NCBI GenBank assembly: GCA_013289825.1
Contig: JABCZF010000004.1
Coordinates: forward strand, 62,001-126,000
Direction: 5' to 3'
DNA length: 64,000 bases
Source of the DNA: Acidobacteriota bacterium
GTDB taxonomy: Bacteria > Acidobacteriota > Terriglobia > Acidiferrales > UBA7541
The notes under the pieces were generated by a model that saw only the letters and a program-made list of their open reading frames with translations, was not told the origin of the DNA and ran no database searches. Positions 36,717-47,500 of this stretch are shown piece after piece. The position numbers and the translations under genes are program-made. Position 1 is the first letter of the stretch, and every line of letters starts with the position of its first letter.

Positions 36717-37013
36717 ATGCCCAATGGACTGAAAGCCGGAGCCAAGCAACCGGTTCTGAAGTATCGCCGTGTGGAACTTTCAAGTCTCAGGAAGGGTCGG
36801 CGCGGCAAGCACCACGACATCGTGGAAGGAATTCTGGGTGAGTTAGAAGGGGTACAACCCGGTTCGGCGCTGGAAATTCCGCTTGCGGACATGAACGGGA
36901 TCGGACTGGCAAACCTGCGTTCGGCGGTTCATCGGGCGTCCACGTCCGCAGGGTTGTCCATTGAAACGCTTGCCGACGAAAAGAATTTTTACGTTTGGAA
37001 GACGCCGGCTTAA
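36717..37013 (+). CDS. hypothetical protein (98 aa)
   Basis: ATG 36717 follows GGAGGAGGG, an excellent ribosome-binding site. The protein begins MPNGLKAGAKQPVLKYRRVE, has a basic SLRKGRRGKHH segment and ends NLRSAVHRASTSAGLSIETL then DEKNFYVWKTPA. The alternating helices and basic patches would fit a small nucleic-acid-binding protein, but that is a guess. It stands alone, with 226 bases to the end of pntB on the other strand and no visible partner. Family not recognised. Confidence 0.65.
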   Translation: MPNGLKAGAKQPVLKYRRVELSSLRKGRRGKHHDIVEGILGELEGVQPGSALEIPLADMNGIGLANLRSAVHRASTSAGLSIETLADEKNFYVWKTPA

Positions 37014-37239
37014 AAACAGCGGAGTGGAAGTAAGCGGTGTTCCGCGAACAACGATATTTATTCGCGCTTGCGGCAGAAGGGCCCTCAGCAATTCCCTCCA
37101 GCAACGATCTAATCTATTGAGGAACGGCGCGTTTAGGAACCGTAGTGTGTTCGGCGGCAGGGGCTCTCGGCAAACGGAGCTTCCCGAGGCAGGCGAGTCC
37201 CTCTTGGGGAGCGGCCGCCGCCGTCAGTGGCGGGGAAGA

Positions 37240-38627
<1,388 letters not shown>

Positions 38628-38631
<4 letters not shown>

Positions 38632-38927
38632 GACTTTTTCGCCGCCTTGCCGGTCTTGAACATGCTGAGCATGCGGTCGGTGATAACGAAGCCGCCGACC
38701 ATGTTGCTGAAGGAGGCCGCGACCGCCACCAGTCCGAGGATGGTCGAGAGGCGCGTCTCGTGCCGCCCGGCAATAATGATGGCCGCGACCACCACGATGG
38801 CGTCGAGCGCGTTCGTCAGGGACATCAGAGGAGTATGCAGGAGCGGCGAAACGCGTTTAATGAGCTCGATGCCTAAAAATGCCGATAGTATGAACACAAA
38901 CAGACTCGAGATAAAATCCGCGGGCAT
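38628..38927 (-). CDS. pntAB: NAD(P) transhydrogenase subunit alpha, membrane part
   Basis: A 99-residue membrane subunit (alpha-2) with three helices: SSLFVFILSAFLGIELIK, ALDAIVVVAAIIIAG and ILGLVAVAASFSNMVGGFVI. It corresponds to the membrane end of the single-chain E. coli alpha subunit, here encoded separately as in many bacteria. ATG 38927 (MPADFISS) follows AAGGAGG, 10 bases after the end of the soluble subunit gene. The longer in-frame start at 38978 lies inside that gene and is discarded. Confidence 0.92.
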
Positions 38928-38937
38928 CCCTGCCTCC

Positions 38938-40110
38938 TTAAGATTTCGCAGCCAGCGCCGGCAGCTTGTAAATTTCACGAAGCCTGACGCTTACAATCTC
39001 TCCACCCTGGGTCAGCAATGTTTCGCGCACGATCTCATCCTGCGGATTTATCTGCAGCTTGCCTTCTTTGATCATGTACAGGAGAAACGTGGCGACGTTT
39101 TTGGCATACATTTGGCTGGCGTGATAGGGAACCGTGCTGGCCAGATTGATGGAGCCGATGATGGTTACGCCGTGCTCTTCGATTTTTTCACCGGCGCGGG
39201 TCAGTTCGCAATTTCCACCGCGCTCGGCTGCGAGATCGACGACCACCGACCCGGGAGCCATTCCGTCGACCATTTCTTTGGTTACGAGAATCGGGGATTT
39301 CTTGCCGGGGATTACCGCGGCGGTGACCACGACGTCGCTTTCGGCGACTACCTTCCCGAGCAGTTCGCGTTGCTTCTTGTAGAACTCTTCGCCCTGGGCC
39401 GTCGCATATCCGCGCGCATCCTGCGCGTCCTTGGCTTCTACCGCGATCTCCACAAACCGTCCGCCTAGGCTCTGGACTTGCTCTTTGACAGCGGGGCGCA
39501 GGTCGTAGGCGGAGACTACCGCGCCTAGCCTGCGGGCCGTGGCGATGGCCTGGAGGCCGGCAACGCCGCACCCGATAATAAAAACGCGGGCTGGGGTGAT
39601 CGTTCCCGCTGCGGTGGTGAGCATCGGAAAAAGCTTGGGCAGGGTGTCTGCGGCGATCAACACGGCTTTGTAGCCGCTGATGGTGGCCATCGACGAAAGC
39701 GCGTCCATGCTTTGCGCGCGCGTGGTGCGCGGCATCAACTCGATCGAAAAAGCCGACACGCCTTTTGACGCGATTTCCTGAATGGTTTCGAGAGAGCCGA
39801 GGGGACGCATGAAGCCGATGAGCACTTGGTTAGGCCGATAGAGGGGGACGTCGGCTTTGCCGGTCTTGTCGTTCGAACCGTAGCACAGGACCTGAACGAC
39901 GATATCGGCTGCGGCGAAGACCTCGGCGCGCGTGCGGAGAATTTTTGCGCCCTTGGCTGCGTACTCGGTATCCAAATAGCCGGCTTCTTTTCCTGCGCCC
40001 GCTTCGACGACAACTTCCAGGCCCGCTTTTGTGAGGCTCGGAATTACCGCTGGTACCATCGCTACGCGGCGCTCCCCAGGAAAACTTTCTCGTGGCACTC
40101 CGACAATCAT
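38938..40110 (-). CDS. pntAA: NAD(P) transhydrogenase subunit alpha, soluble NAD-binding part
   Basis: A 390-residue soluble domain I. The start MIVGVPRESFPGERRVAMVP is that of the alanine dehydrogenase/transhydrogenase fold. The NAD-binding Rossmann motif is VFIIGCGVAGLQAIATARRLGA near residue 168, and the catalytic-loop region includes PVLVTKEMVDGM-like sequence near 270. It hands hydride from NADH to NADP+ held by PntB. It is first of the three-gene operon, which continues pntAB and pntB. Confidence 0.94.
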   Translation of the reverse strand: MIVGVPRESFPGERRVAMVPAVIPSLTKAGLEVVVEAGAGKEAGYLDTEYAAKGAKILRTRAEVFAAADIVVQVLCYGSNDKTGKADVPLYRPNQVLIGFMRPLGSLETIQEIASKGVSAFSIELMPRTTRAQSMDALSSMATISGYKAVLIAADTLPKLFPMLTTAAGTITPARVFIIGCGVAGLQAIATARRLGAVVSAYDLRPAVKEQVQSLGGRFVEIAVEAKDAQDARGYATAQGEEFYKKQRELLGKVVAESDVVVTAAVIPGKKSPILVTKEMVDGMAPGSVVVDLAAERGGNCELTRAGEKIEEHGVTIIGSINLASTVPYHASQMYAKNVATFLLYMIKEGKLQINPQDEIVRETLLTQGGEIVSVRLREIYKLPALAAKS

Positions 40111-40236
40111 GAAGCTTCCTCCGGTATTTTGTCCGTTACTTCAAAACTTGCCCGCAATTCTAGTTTTCCATGTCCGCGCGGCATTCTACATCACGGCGAG
40201 GGACGCAAACAAATGGCCAGCGCAATCGGCTTGGAT

Positions 40237-41028
40237 TTATCCGGCTCCGGCCTCTTTGCCAGGGATGAAATAGACTTCTTCGAACAGGGAACCCTTTTGC
40301 CAGCCGGCGCGGGTGAGAATGCCTTGGCCGTTTTCGCACATGCTGGGGTGGCCGCAGAGATAGCCCGTGGTGGTTTCCGGGCGCAGGTTCCACTCGTCGA
40401 CGTACCTGCGAACTAAATCGTCGACGCGGCCGGTTTGCCCCTTCCACGAAGCGTCCTCCCACGGTCGGCTGATGGTGGCGACGAATTTGAACCACGGAAC
40501 TTCCCGAGCGATGCGCTCGAGTTCCTCGCGATAACCGAACTCCCAAGAACGGCTTCCGCCTTGCAGGCAGAAGAATTTGTGTTCGCCGGGCATGGGGCTG
40601 TTGCCGGCCTTCCAATCCTGGTACAAAGTGCGCACATAACTCACAAAAGGGGCGATGCCGGTGACGGTGGCCAGAAGAAGGTGATTGGTGCGGCCACTTT
40701 TCAGGTCGAGGGTGAAGCGGCCCTTGGAGATTTTGCGGCAGAGCAAGGTGTCGCCCACGTGGAGTTTATAAAGATGCGGTGTGAGGGCACCTTGGGGGAC
40801 CAGCTCGATGAAAAACTCAAGCCCCTCTTCGTACGGGGAAGAGACAATGGAGTAAGCGCGCTCGATGCGCTTGTCTTCGTAATCCACGCCGAGCGTAGCA
40901 TACTGTCCGGCCTTAAAAGAAAAGGGGCCGCCGGGATCAACGCGGATCAGCCACAGGTCTTCCGACAAGTCTTTTCGCTCCATGATGCGGGCCGTGAAAT
41001 GCTTGCCCGTCGGCACAGCCAGGCTCAT
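40237..41028 (-). CDS. ferredoxin/flavodoxin-NADP+ reductase family protein
   Basis: A 263-residue FAD enzyme of the ferredoxin-NADP+ reductase superfamily. FAD-binding RAYSIVSSPYEEG lies near residue 57, and the NADP-binding LLATVTGIAPFVSYVRTL near 117. The C-terminal GYLCGHPSMCENGQGIL region is near 220. The most likely reaction is electron exchange between NADPH and ferredoxin or flavodoxin, as in bacterial Fpr. It is 126 bases upstream of the transhydrogenase operon on the same strand, so both may serve NADPH balance. No ferredoxin gene is in the window. Confidence 0.85.
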   Translation of the reverse strand: MSLAVPTGKHFTARIMERKDLSEDLWLIRVDPGGPFSFKAGQYATLGVDYEDKRIERAYSIVSSPYEEGLEFFIELVPQGALTPHLYKLHVGDTLLCRKISKGRFTLDLKSGRTNHLLLATVTGIAPFVSYVRTLYQDWKAGNSPMPGEHKFFCLQGGSRSWEFGYREELERIAREVPWFKFVATISRPWEDASWKGQTGRVDDLVRRYVDEWNLRPETTTGYLCGHPSMCENGQGILTRAGWQKGSLFEEVYFIPGKEAGAG

Positions 41029-41505
41029 ACTCCTCCGTCGGCAGATTTCTTAGTGGGTCTACTCAAAGAACGACCGGGTGGAGCCGCTGTCTGCTTGGCC
41101 CGGTGCTGTGGAATCGATACGTTTCCCCCGGAGGATGAGTTGAATGTGTTGACCGAAGCCATCCTGGTATTGGACTTCGTTTGTGTCTGCTTCGATTGGG
41201 GAGGCTCACGGCGGCCGTCTGAGACATGGCCGCTGTCCGGGACCCCAACGGGCGGCATTGTACACCCGTTGGGGATTTTGCGAGGCGGGAATCGTTGGCG
41301 GATCAACTTCCCTCGAGCCGGAGGCTTGTGCCGAATGGCCGGATGGAGCGCCCTCAGGCGAGCGTCTTAGGGAGAGCCTGTGCATCCACTACTGATTCAT
41401 CCAAGCCCATCAGGTGGTGGGGCTGCCCCGAATCTTCGCGCGGCGTGGCCTATCGACGAACGAGAAATGGACGGAACTCGGGCGCTCTCGTGCGGCTGAT
41501 GGAAC
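41029..41505. other. intergenic region without a convincing gene
   Basis: 477 bases upstream of the reductase. Open frames on both strands have scrambled composition and no ribosome-binding site. The only notable structure is the hairpin at 41243-41274. It may hold the decayed remains of a gene, but nothing is recognisable. Confidence 0.5.
41243..41274 (+). repeat. orphan inverted repeat, terminator-like
   Basis: Perfect ten-base arms CCCCAACGGG (41243-41252) and CCCGTTGGGG (41265-41274), followed by ATTTT on the plus strand. No plus-strand gene precedes it. Confidence 0.55.
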
Positions 41506-42126
41506 CTAGTCGGTCGTGTAGGCCAGCAAATCAGAAGAACTGACACGGGCTTTTTCGAGCCCGCTTGCGCCGTGGCGCGAGCTTTGCGTGACGATATGGG
41601 TCATTTCATGGACGATAATGCGTGAAACCGCGCGCGCCAGGAGGCGCCGGCGCTCGGCGGTGGTTTTATCTCGAAGATCTCGATAGAGCATCTGCCGAAC
41701 CCGGTCGCAGTCCACATAGACGAAGGGCTGGATCCGATCTTCAACCAGTAACACCCAACCGAGGGGGCCGCGAGGTTGCTTCTGGTTGGTACTCGGCGCG
41801 GCCATCGTGCAATCACCACGGAGCAGGATTTCGTAGCCGCGCTTAGACTCCAGGCCTTTCTGAAACTCGTCTTGCGTGATCCACCGAACAGAACCTGTCA
41901 GCAATTTTCGCGTTTCGGAGCGCTCCAGCTCGGATTTCAAAGCTGGCCAAAATGCGCTGCAGGAGGGGGAGGGGAAGTACACCACCACCAGAGTATCGTA
42001 GGCCACGGCGGGATGTTCCTCAGCACGAACGGGGAACCTGAAAAATAAGGATAAGACCGGAGCAAGCAGCGCTCGGCGGAGCACCAGCGCTCGAAGGAAT
42101 TTGCCATACGCAAGAAGAACTCGCAT
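41506..42126 (-). CDS. exported HExxH zinc-metalloprotease-like protein (206 aa)
   Basis: Starts MRVLLAYGKFLRALVLRRAL with a hydrophobic stretch ending in FPVRAEEHP, which looks like a signal peptide. The C-terminus holds IIVHEMTHIVTQSS near residue 170: HExxH, a zinc-site motif, with Glu191 as a possible third ligand. No other family feature was recognised, so the substrate is unknown. ATG 42126 lacks a clear Shine-Dalgarno. The frame stays open another 324 codons upstream, but that part is antisense to the LysR gene and is not believed. It is divergent from LysR with a 78-base gap. Confidence 0.6.
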   Translation of the reverse strand: MRVLLAYGKFLRALVLRRALLAPVLSLFFRFPVRAEEHPAVAYDTLVVVYFPSPSCSAFWPALKSELERSETRKLLTGSVRWITQDEFQKGLESKRGYEILLRGDCTMAAPSTNQKQPRGPLGWVLLVEDRIQPFVYVDCDRVRQMLYRDLRDKTTAERRRLLARAVSRIIVHEMTHIVTQSSRHGASGLEKARVSSSDLLAYTTD

Positions 42127-42204
42127 GAAGCGAGTGTGAGGAACGCTCTTGTATCGGTCCAATAGATTGTTATGATCATAGTCATTCTTGCGGGAGATGA
42201 TGGC
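42127..42204. promoter_or_regulatory. divergent promoter region with candidate LysR operator
   Basis: 78 bases between divergent starts, containing the perfect palindrome TATGATCATA (42171-42180). LysR regulators commonly bind such a region to repress themselves and control the divergent gene. The site assignment is inference. Confidence 0.4.
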
Positions 42205-43137
42205 ATGGAGATCCGGCAACTGCAGATTTTTCAAGCGCTCGCCGAAGAGCTGCACTTCACCAGAGCGGCGGCGCGGGTGCATTGCGTGCAATCCAACGTG
42301 ACCACCCAGATTCGCTCTCTCGAAGAGGAATTGGGCACGCCACTCTTCGACCGCTTGGCGAAACGCGTAGTTCTGACGGATGCCGGACGGCGCTTCCTGC
42401 CGTATGCGGACAAAGTTCTCTCGACGCTCGACGAGGCCCATTGCGCTATGATCCAGGATGCTGTCCCTGCGGGGCCGCTGTCCGTTGGTGCTCCCGAATC
42501 CGTGCTCACCTATCGTCTGCCAGGAATTCTCAGCGAGTTCCGCAGGCTCTATCCAAAGGTGGCGCTGACGTTTCGGCCTTACAGTGACGAGAAGCTGGTC
42601 CATTCGCTGGAGGTCGGCAAGTTTGATTTGGCGGTGTGGATGGTGGACCACATCGAACCAGACCGATTGAAATCTGTGCGTCTTCGGAACGAAGAGATTC
42701 TCCTGTTTGCTTCCCCGGAACATCCGTTTGCGGCGAAGAAAAAGGTGGAACCCCAGGACTTGAGCGGGCAGACTTTGCTGCTCACCGAAGCGGGATGTGG
42801 TTACCGTAAGAAACTGGACCAAATACTCGCGCTCGAAGGAATTCGTCCGGGAAATATCACAGAATTCTCGAGCGTCGAGGCCATCCGAGAGTGCGTTTCC
42901 ATGGGGATGGGCATGGGATTGTTGCCAGAGGTAGTGATAGCGGGAGAAATCGCGCGCAAACGAGTGGTGGCGCTCCCGTGGGCAGGCCCGGATATGGCTA
43001 TCACCACCTACGTGGTGTGGCACAAAGACAAGTGGATTTCCCCGGCGATGAGCGCATTCGTTTCGCTTCTGGAAAAGAGGATCCGAGCGAAGGCCCATGC
43101 ACCATCACGCTCGCGGCCAGGAGCGCCTGCCTCTTAG
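42205..43137 (+). CDS. LysR-family transcriptional regulator
   Basis: A 310-residue LysR regulator. The N-terminal helix-turn-helix is clear (LQIFQALAEELHFTRAAARV, then VQSNVTTQIRSLEEELGTPLF), and the effector-binding domain runs from ~90 (GPLSVGAPESVLTYRLPGIL). ATG 42205 (MEIRQLQ) is chosen over an upstream in-frame ATG because the domain begins there and GGGAGATG precedes it. By LysR habit it may control the divergent HExxH gene. The inducer is unknown. Confidence 0.9.
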   Translation: MEIRQLQIFQALAEELHFTRAAARVHCVQSNVTTQIRSLEEELGTPLFDRLAKRVVLTDAGRRFLPYADKVLSTLDEAHCAMIQDAVPAGPLSVGAPESVLTYRLPGILSEFRRLYPKVALTFRPYSDEKLVHSLEVGKFDLAVWMVDHIEPDRLKSVRLRNEEILLFASPEHPFAAKKKVEPQDLSGQTLLLTEAGCGYRKKLDQILALEGIRPGNITEFSSVEAIRECVSMGMGMGLLPEVVIAGEIARKRVVALPWAGPDMAITTYVVWHKDKWISPAMSAFVSLLEKRIRAKAHAPSRSRPGAPAS

Positions 43138-43292
43138 CTGTTTAGCTGCTCGGCACGGAAGTTTCTTGAAACATTTGGGGGTCTCCGATACGTCTAACCT
43201 GTGACGCAAAGGGTATGGCGCGTCCGCCGCGTAACCCTCCCAGGCGAAGACAGTCGAGGTTTGCAGGTCGCGTTAGATTCGAGGAGTCATCG

Positions 43293-44531
43293 ATGGAATT
43301 GCGTGGGAAAGAGCGCGTAAGGCGCTTGAGATTGATTGCTGTATTTGCTTGCATGGTTTTTGGCGCTGCTCGCGGGGTGGACGCGAGAACTCGGGAACGC
43401 CTGCCACAAGGAGCGCCAGCGTCGAATCCGGCGACGCGACCGGTCGGCACGATCAAGACCATTACCGGAAAAGCGATTGTATTGACCACCGATGCGGGCG
43501 CCGAAGTTGCGATTCAAGTGCAGGATGATGCTCGGCTGGTGCGAATCGCTCCGGGGCAAAAAGACTTGAAGGATGCGGCCCCCATTCAACTGGCAGACCT
43601 GCAGCCGGGGGATCGTATTTTGGTCCGCGGGAAGATGGCAGACGATGGGAAGACCATCCTGGCGGCTTCCGTTATCGCGATGAAACAGACGGACATCGCG
43701 ATGAAGCAGTCCCACGAGCGCGACGAGTGGCAGAAGCATGGCGTTGGCGGGCTGGTGAGCGCGGTCGACGCGGCAGGCAGCACCATCAAGATTTCAACAA
43801 ACGCCCTCGGGGCTGCCAAGGACGTGAGTATTCATGTATCGAAGCAAACCGTATTGCGCCGATACGCGCCGGACTCCGTGAAGTTTGATGATGCCAAGCC
43901 TTCGGCGATCGAGGAGATCAAAGTGGGAGACCAGCTGCGCGCGCGGGGAGCACGCAGTGCGGATGGCACGGAGCTAACGGCGGATGAAGTCGTATCTGGA
44001 ACATTTCGCAATATAACGGGAATGATCAACGGAATTGACGCCTCTCAAGGAACGATTACGGTCATGGATCTGGTGGCGAAAAAACCGATCACCGTGAAAG
44101 TTACGGCGGATACGCAGCTTCGAAAGCTGGCTCCTGCCATGGCGCAGCGGATTGCCATGCGGCTCAAGGGCGCTCCCGCGGATGCGCCGACGGGCGGTAA
44201 TGCGGCGGCGAGTGCGACGGCGAAACCAACGGAAACATCAGGCGGTGGCCAAGCTGGGGGGCAGAGTGGCGCCGGTCGAACGGGCGGAGCGGGAGGAGCT
44301 GGTGGGGGCGACCTGCAACAGGCACTCAGCCGAATGCCCGCCGCGACGCTTGCCGATTTGCAGAAGGGCGATGCGGTGATGATCGTCGCCACGGAAGGGA
44401 CGCAAGAACGTGGGGTGATAGCGATCACGCTGCTTGCCGGAGTGGAACCCCTACTACAAGCTGCCGGTGCGTCCACGATTCTTACCCCGTGGACCATGGG
44501 CGCAGCACCGGGCGGGGATGCCGCACCTTGA
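43293..44531 (+). CDS. exported repeat protein with DUF5666-like beta domains and a Gly-rich linker
   Basis: A 412-residue protein with a signal-like start (RRLRLIAVFACMVFGAARGVDA). Three similar modules follow: GTIKTITGKAIVLTTDAG near 50, GLVSAVDAAGSTIKIST near 150 and GMINGIDASQGTITVMDL near 248. Each reads like the small OB-like beta domain of DUF5666 proteins. A Gly/Ala/Gln-rich linker (GGGQAGGQSGAGRTGGAGG) lies near 325-355. ATG 43293 follows GAGGAG. It ends 44 bases before the receptor gene and is probably cotranscribed. Function unknown; a periplasmic or surface role with the receptor is inferred. Confidence 0.65.
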   Translation: MELRGKERVRRLRLIAVFACMVFGAARGVDARTRERLPQGAPASNPATRPVGTIKTITGKAIVLTTDAGAEVAIQVQDDARLVRIAPGQKDLKDAAPIQLADLQPGDRILVRGKMADDGKTILAASVIAMKQTDIAMKQSHERDEWQKHGVGGLVSAVDAAGSTIKISTNALGAAKDVSIHVSKQTVLRRYAPDSVKFDDAKPSAIEEIKVGDQLRARGARSADGTELTADEVVSGTFRNITGMINGIDASQGTITVMDLVAKKPITVKVTADTQLRKLAPAMAQRIAMRLKGAPADAPTGGNAAASATAKPTETSGGGQAGGQSGAGRTGGAGGAGGGDLQQALSRMPAATLADLQKGDAVMIVATEGTQERGVIAITLLAGVEPLLQAAGASTILTPWTMGAAPGGDAAP

Positions 44532-44575
44532 AGCACGCCAGTTATGAGAAAGATGGTTGCCGGTCAGGAGAAGGA

Positions 44576-47500
44576 ATGAGATTTGGCCTTTATCGGTGGA
44601 TGCTTTTTCTAGCAACGCTTTTGCTCGCGGTAATGTGTGCGAATGTAATGAAGGCGCAGACACCTGCGGGAACCTTGCGAGGGCAAGTGACGGACCCGTC
44701 GGGCGCGGCCGTCGGCAATGCCACGGTGCTGGTAAGTACGGCGAGCGGAGTAGCTACGGCGACGACCAACCGCGACGGCATTTTTGAAGTGACGGGCCTT
44801 GCTCCCGGCAAATACGAAGTAAAGGTGGTGGCGGATGGTTTTGCGGCGTTCGATCAGCCGGAAGTCGTCATCAGCGCCGGCCAAGCCCAGAAACTGAATG
44901 TAGCCATGAAGATCGAAGTGCAGGAGCAGAAAGTCGAGGTCTCGGACACCACGACGAAGGTGGATGTGAATCCGGCGAACAATGCCGGCGCGATCGTGAT
45001 GCAGGGGAAAGATCTCGAAGCGCTTTCGGATGATCCGGATGAGCTGCAGTCCGAGCTGCAGGCGCTGGCGGGGCCTTCGGCTGGGCCGAACGGCGGCCAG
45101 ATCTACATCGACGGTTTCACCGCTGGACAACTTCCGCCCAAAGCCTCCATTCGCGAGATTCGCATTAATCAAAATCCGTTTTCGGCGGAATACGACAAAC
45201 TTGGTTACGGGCGAATCGAAATCCTGACCAAGCCCGGCACGGACCAGTTTCACGGGCAGTTTTTCATGACCGGAAATACGGCGGGATTCAATTCTCGAAA
45301 CCCGTTTGAACATTTGCCAGCGGGAACCGAGCAGCCCGGCTACCACACCACGCAATTCAGCGCCAACGTGGGCGGACCATTGAGCAAGAAAGCCTCATTT
45401 TTCTTCAACATCGAGCGGCGTAGCATCAGCGATTTGTCCGTGGTGAGCGCGGAGATCGTTGATCCCACGACGTTTCAGATCGAGCCGTTCAGCCAAGCGT
45501 TGCCAAATCCTAGGACCAGAATCAATTTGAGCCCGCGGCTCGACTATCAAGTAACGCCCACGAACACGCTGAGCGTGCGCTACCAGTATTGGCGGAATAA
45601 CGAGAAGGACGACCTCGGGACTGGCGGTGGTTTTAACCTGGTGTCGCAGGCGACGAATTCCATCAACTCGGAAAACACGCTGCAAGCCACGGACACGCAG
45701 ACCATCAGTCCGTCGATCATCAACGAGGTGCGGTTTCAATACATTCGCGAAACCGAGAGCGCGACGCCCACAACCACCGCGCCGGCCATCAGTGTGCCGG
45801 GCGCGTTCGTTGGCGGCGGCAACACCAGCGGGACAAGCAGCGACACGCAGGACCGCTACGAGCTGCAAAATATTGTTTACATGAATCACGGCAAGAATGC
45901 GTGGAAGATTGGCGGGCGGCTTCGCTATACCACGGATTGGACGGCATCGAATGGCACCTTTAATGGTGCGTATTCGTTTGGAGCAAGACTGCTGCCTGGA
46001 TGCGCGCCGACCGCCACGGACAACTGCGAGATCACCCCGCTCCAGGCGTACCAAATCACACTGCAAGCGCTCGCACCGGGAAATACTCCGGCGAACCTAG
46101 CAAAGGCAATTTCGGAGGGCGGCGGAGCAAGCTTTTATTCGCTGAATTACAACACCGGGGGCTCAGCAGCGACTAGCGTCAGCTTTTTTGATGGGGCGCT
46201 CTTTGTACAAGATGACTTTAAGTGGCGGCCGAATGTAACTGTGAGTTACGGGCTCCGTTACGAGACACAAAACAATCTTGCCGACCACGCCGATTTTGCC
46301 CCGCGTTTGGGAATCGCGTGGGGCATCGACGGAAACGGGAAAAACAAGTCGCCGAAGACCGTGCTGCGGCTGGGATACGGCATCTTCTACGACCGCTTTG
46401 CGGAAAACCTGGTTTTGCAGCAGCAATTGGCCAACGGCTTCATCCAGCAGCAGTTCCTGATTCCGAATCCACAGTTCTTCAATCCGAACCAGCCGTTTAC
46501 CCCGGCCGATCCGGGGTTTCCCACCACAGCGGCGTCATCGGAAACGGTTTATGTGAAAAACCGTAATCTTCGCACTCCGTACACGATGCAGGCAGGAGTG
46601 ACACTTGAGAGACAGCTGACGAAGTTTGCAAACGTTTCCGTTACGTACCTGAATGCGCGGGGCGTCCACCAGTTTTATGCCAATGTTTTTCCCCCGAATA
46701 CGCCAAATTCACCGCTGCCCGGCGGTTTCATTCCCAGTGACATTGCTTATCAATATACGTCCGGGGCCATCTTCAAGCAAAATCAACTGATCGTGAACAG
46801 CAGCGTGCGCATCCCGACGGCGCATGGATTTATCAAAGATCTCTCGCTCTTCGGTTACTACACGCTGAACTACGCGAACAGCGATAGTGCCGGAGCTTTC
46901 TATGTGCCGTCCATTCCAGAGGGCGTGGGCGCGAATCCAGAAGGTATCAGCGCGGATTACGGACGCGCGTCCTTTGATATTCGGCACCGAGCGTTCTTCG
47001 GGGGCACGATAGGAGCGCCGTACGGCTTCCGATTGAGCCCGTTCATGATTGTTAGTTCTGGCATCCCGTTCAACATTACGACCGGACAGGATGTTTTTGG
47101 CGATGCGCAGTTCAACACCCGGCCGGCGCTTGCCACCTGTGGTCCCGGCACGCCGCCCGGTGTGGTACAGACCGCATTCGGTTGTTTTAATACACTTCCT
47201 CAGGCGGGACAGACTCCAATCCCTATTAACTTCGCGACCGGGCCGGGACGCTTTTCGCTGAACCTGCGGCTCAGCAAGACGTTTGGATTTAGACAGAAGA
47301 AGGAAGCGGTCGCCAGCGGCGGTCCGGGCGGGCCAGGAGGAAGCACGTTTGGGCGCGGGCCTGGCGGTGGCGATCACGGAGGTGGGCCGAGAGGTGGCGG
47401 CGGACCCATGTTCGGAGGGGGCGGATCGTCGAACTATCGGTACAATCTGACCTTCAGCGTGAATGCGCGGAACGTGTTCAACAACGTGAACGTCGGAACG

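Noticed and set aside
41226-41543. 105-codon frame considered as remnant of an intron-encoded or mobile protein
   Set aside because: Fragments look vaguely like a reverse-transcriptase tail but no motif (such as YADD) or flanking repeat was found.
42127-43098. N-terminal extension of the HExxH protein frame
   Set aside because: Antisense to a well-supported LysR gene, with no signal or domain; the hydrophobic start at 42126 is the natural N-terminus.
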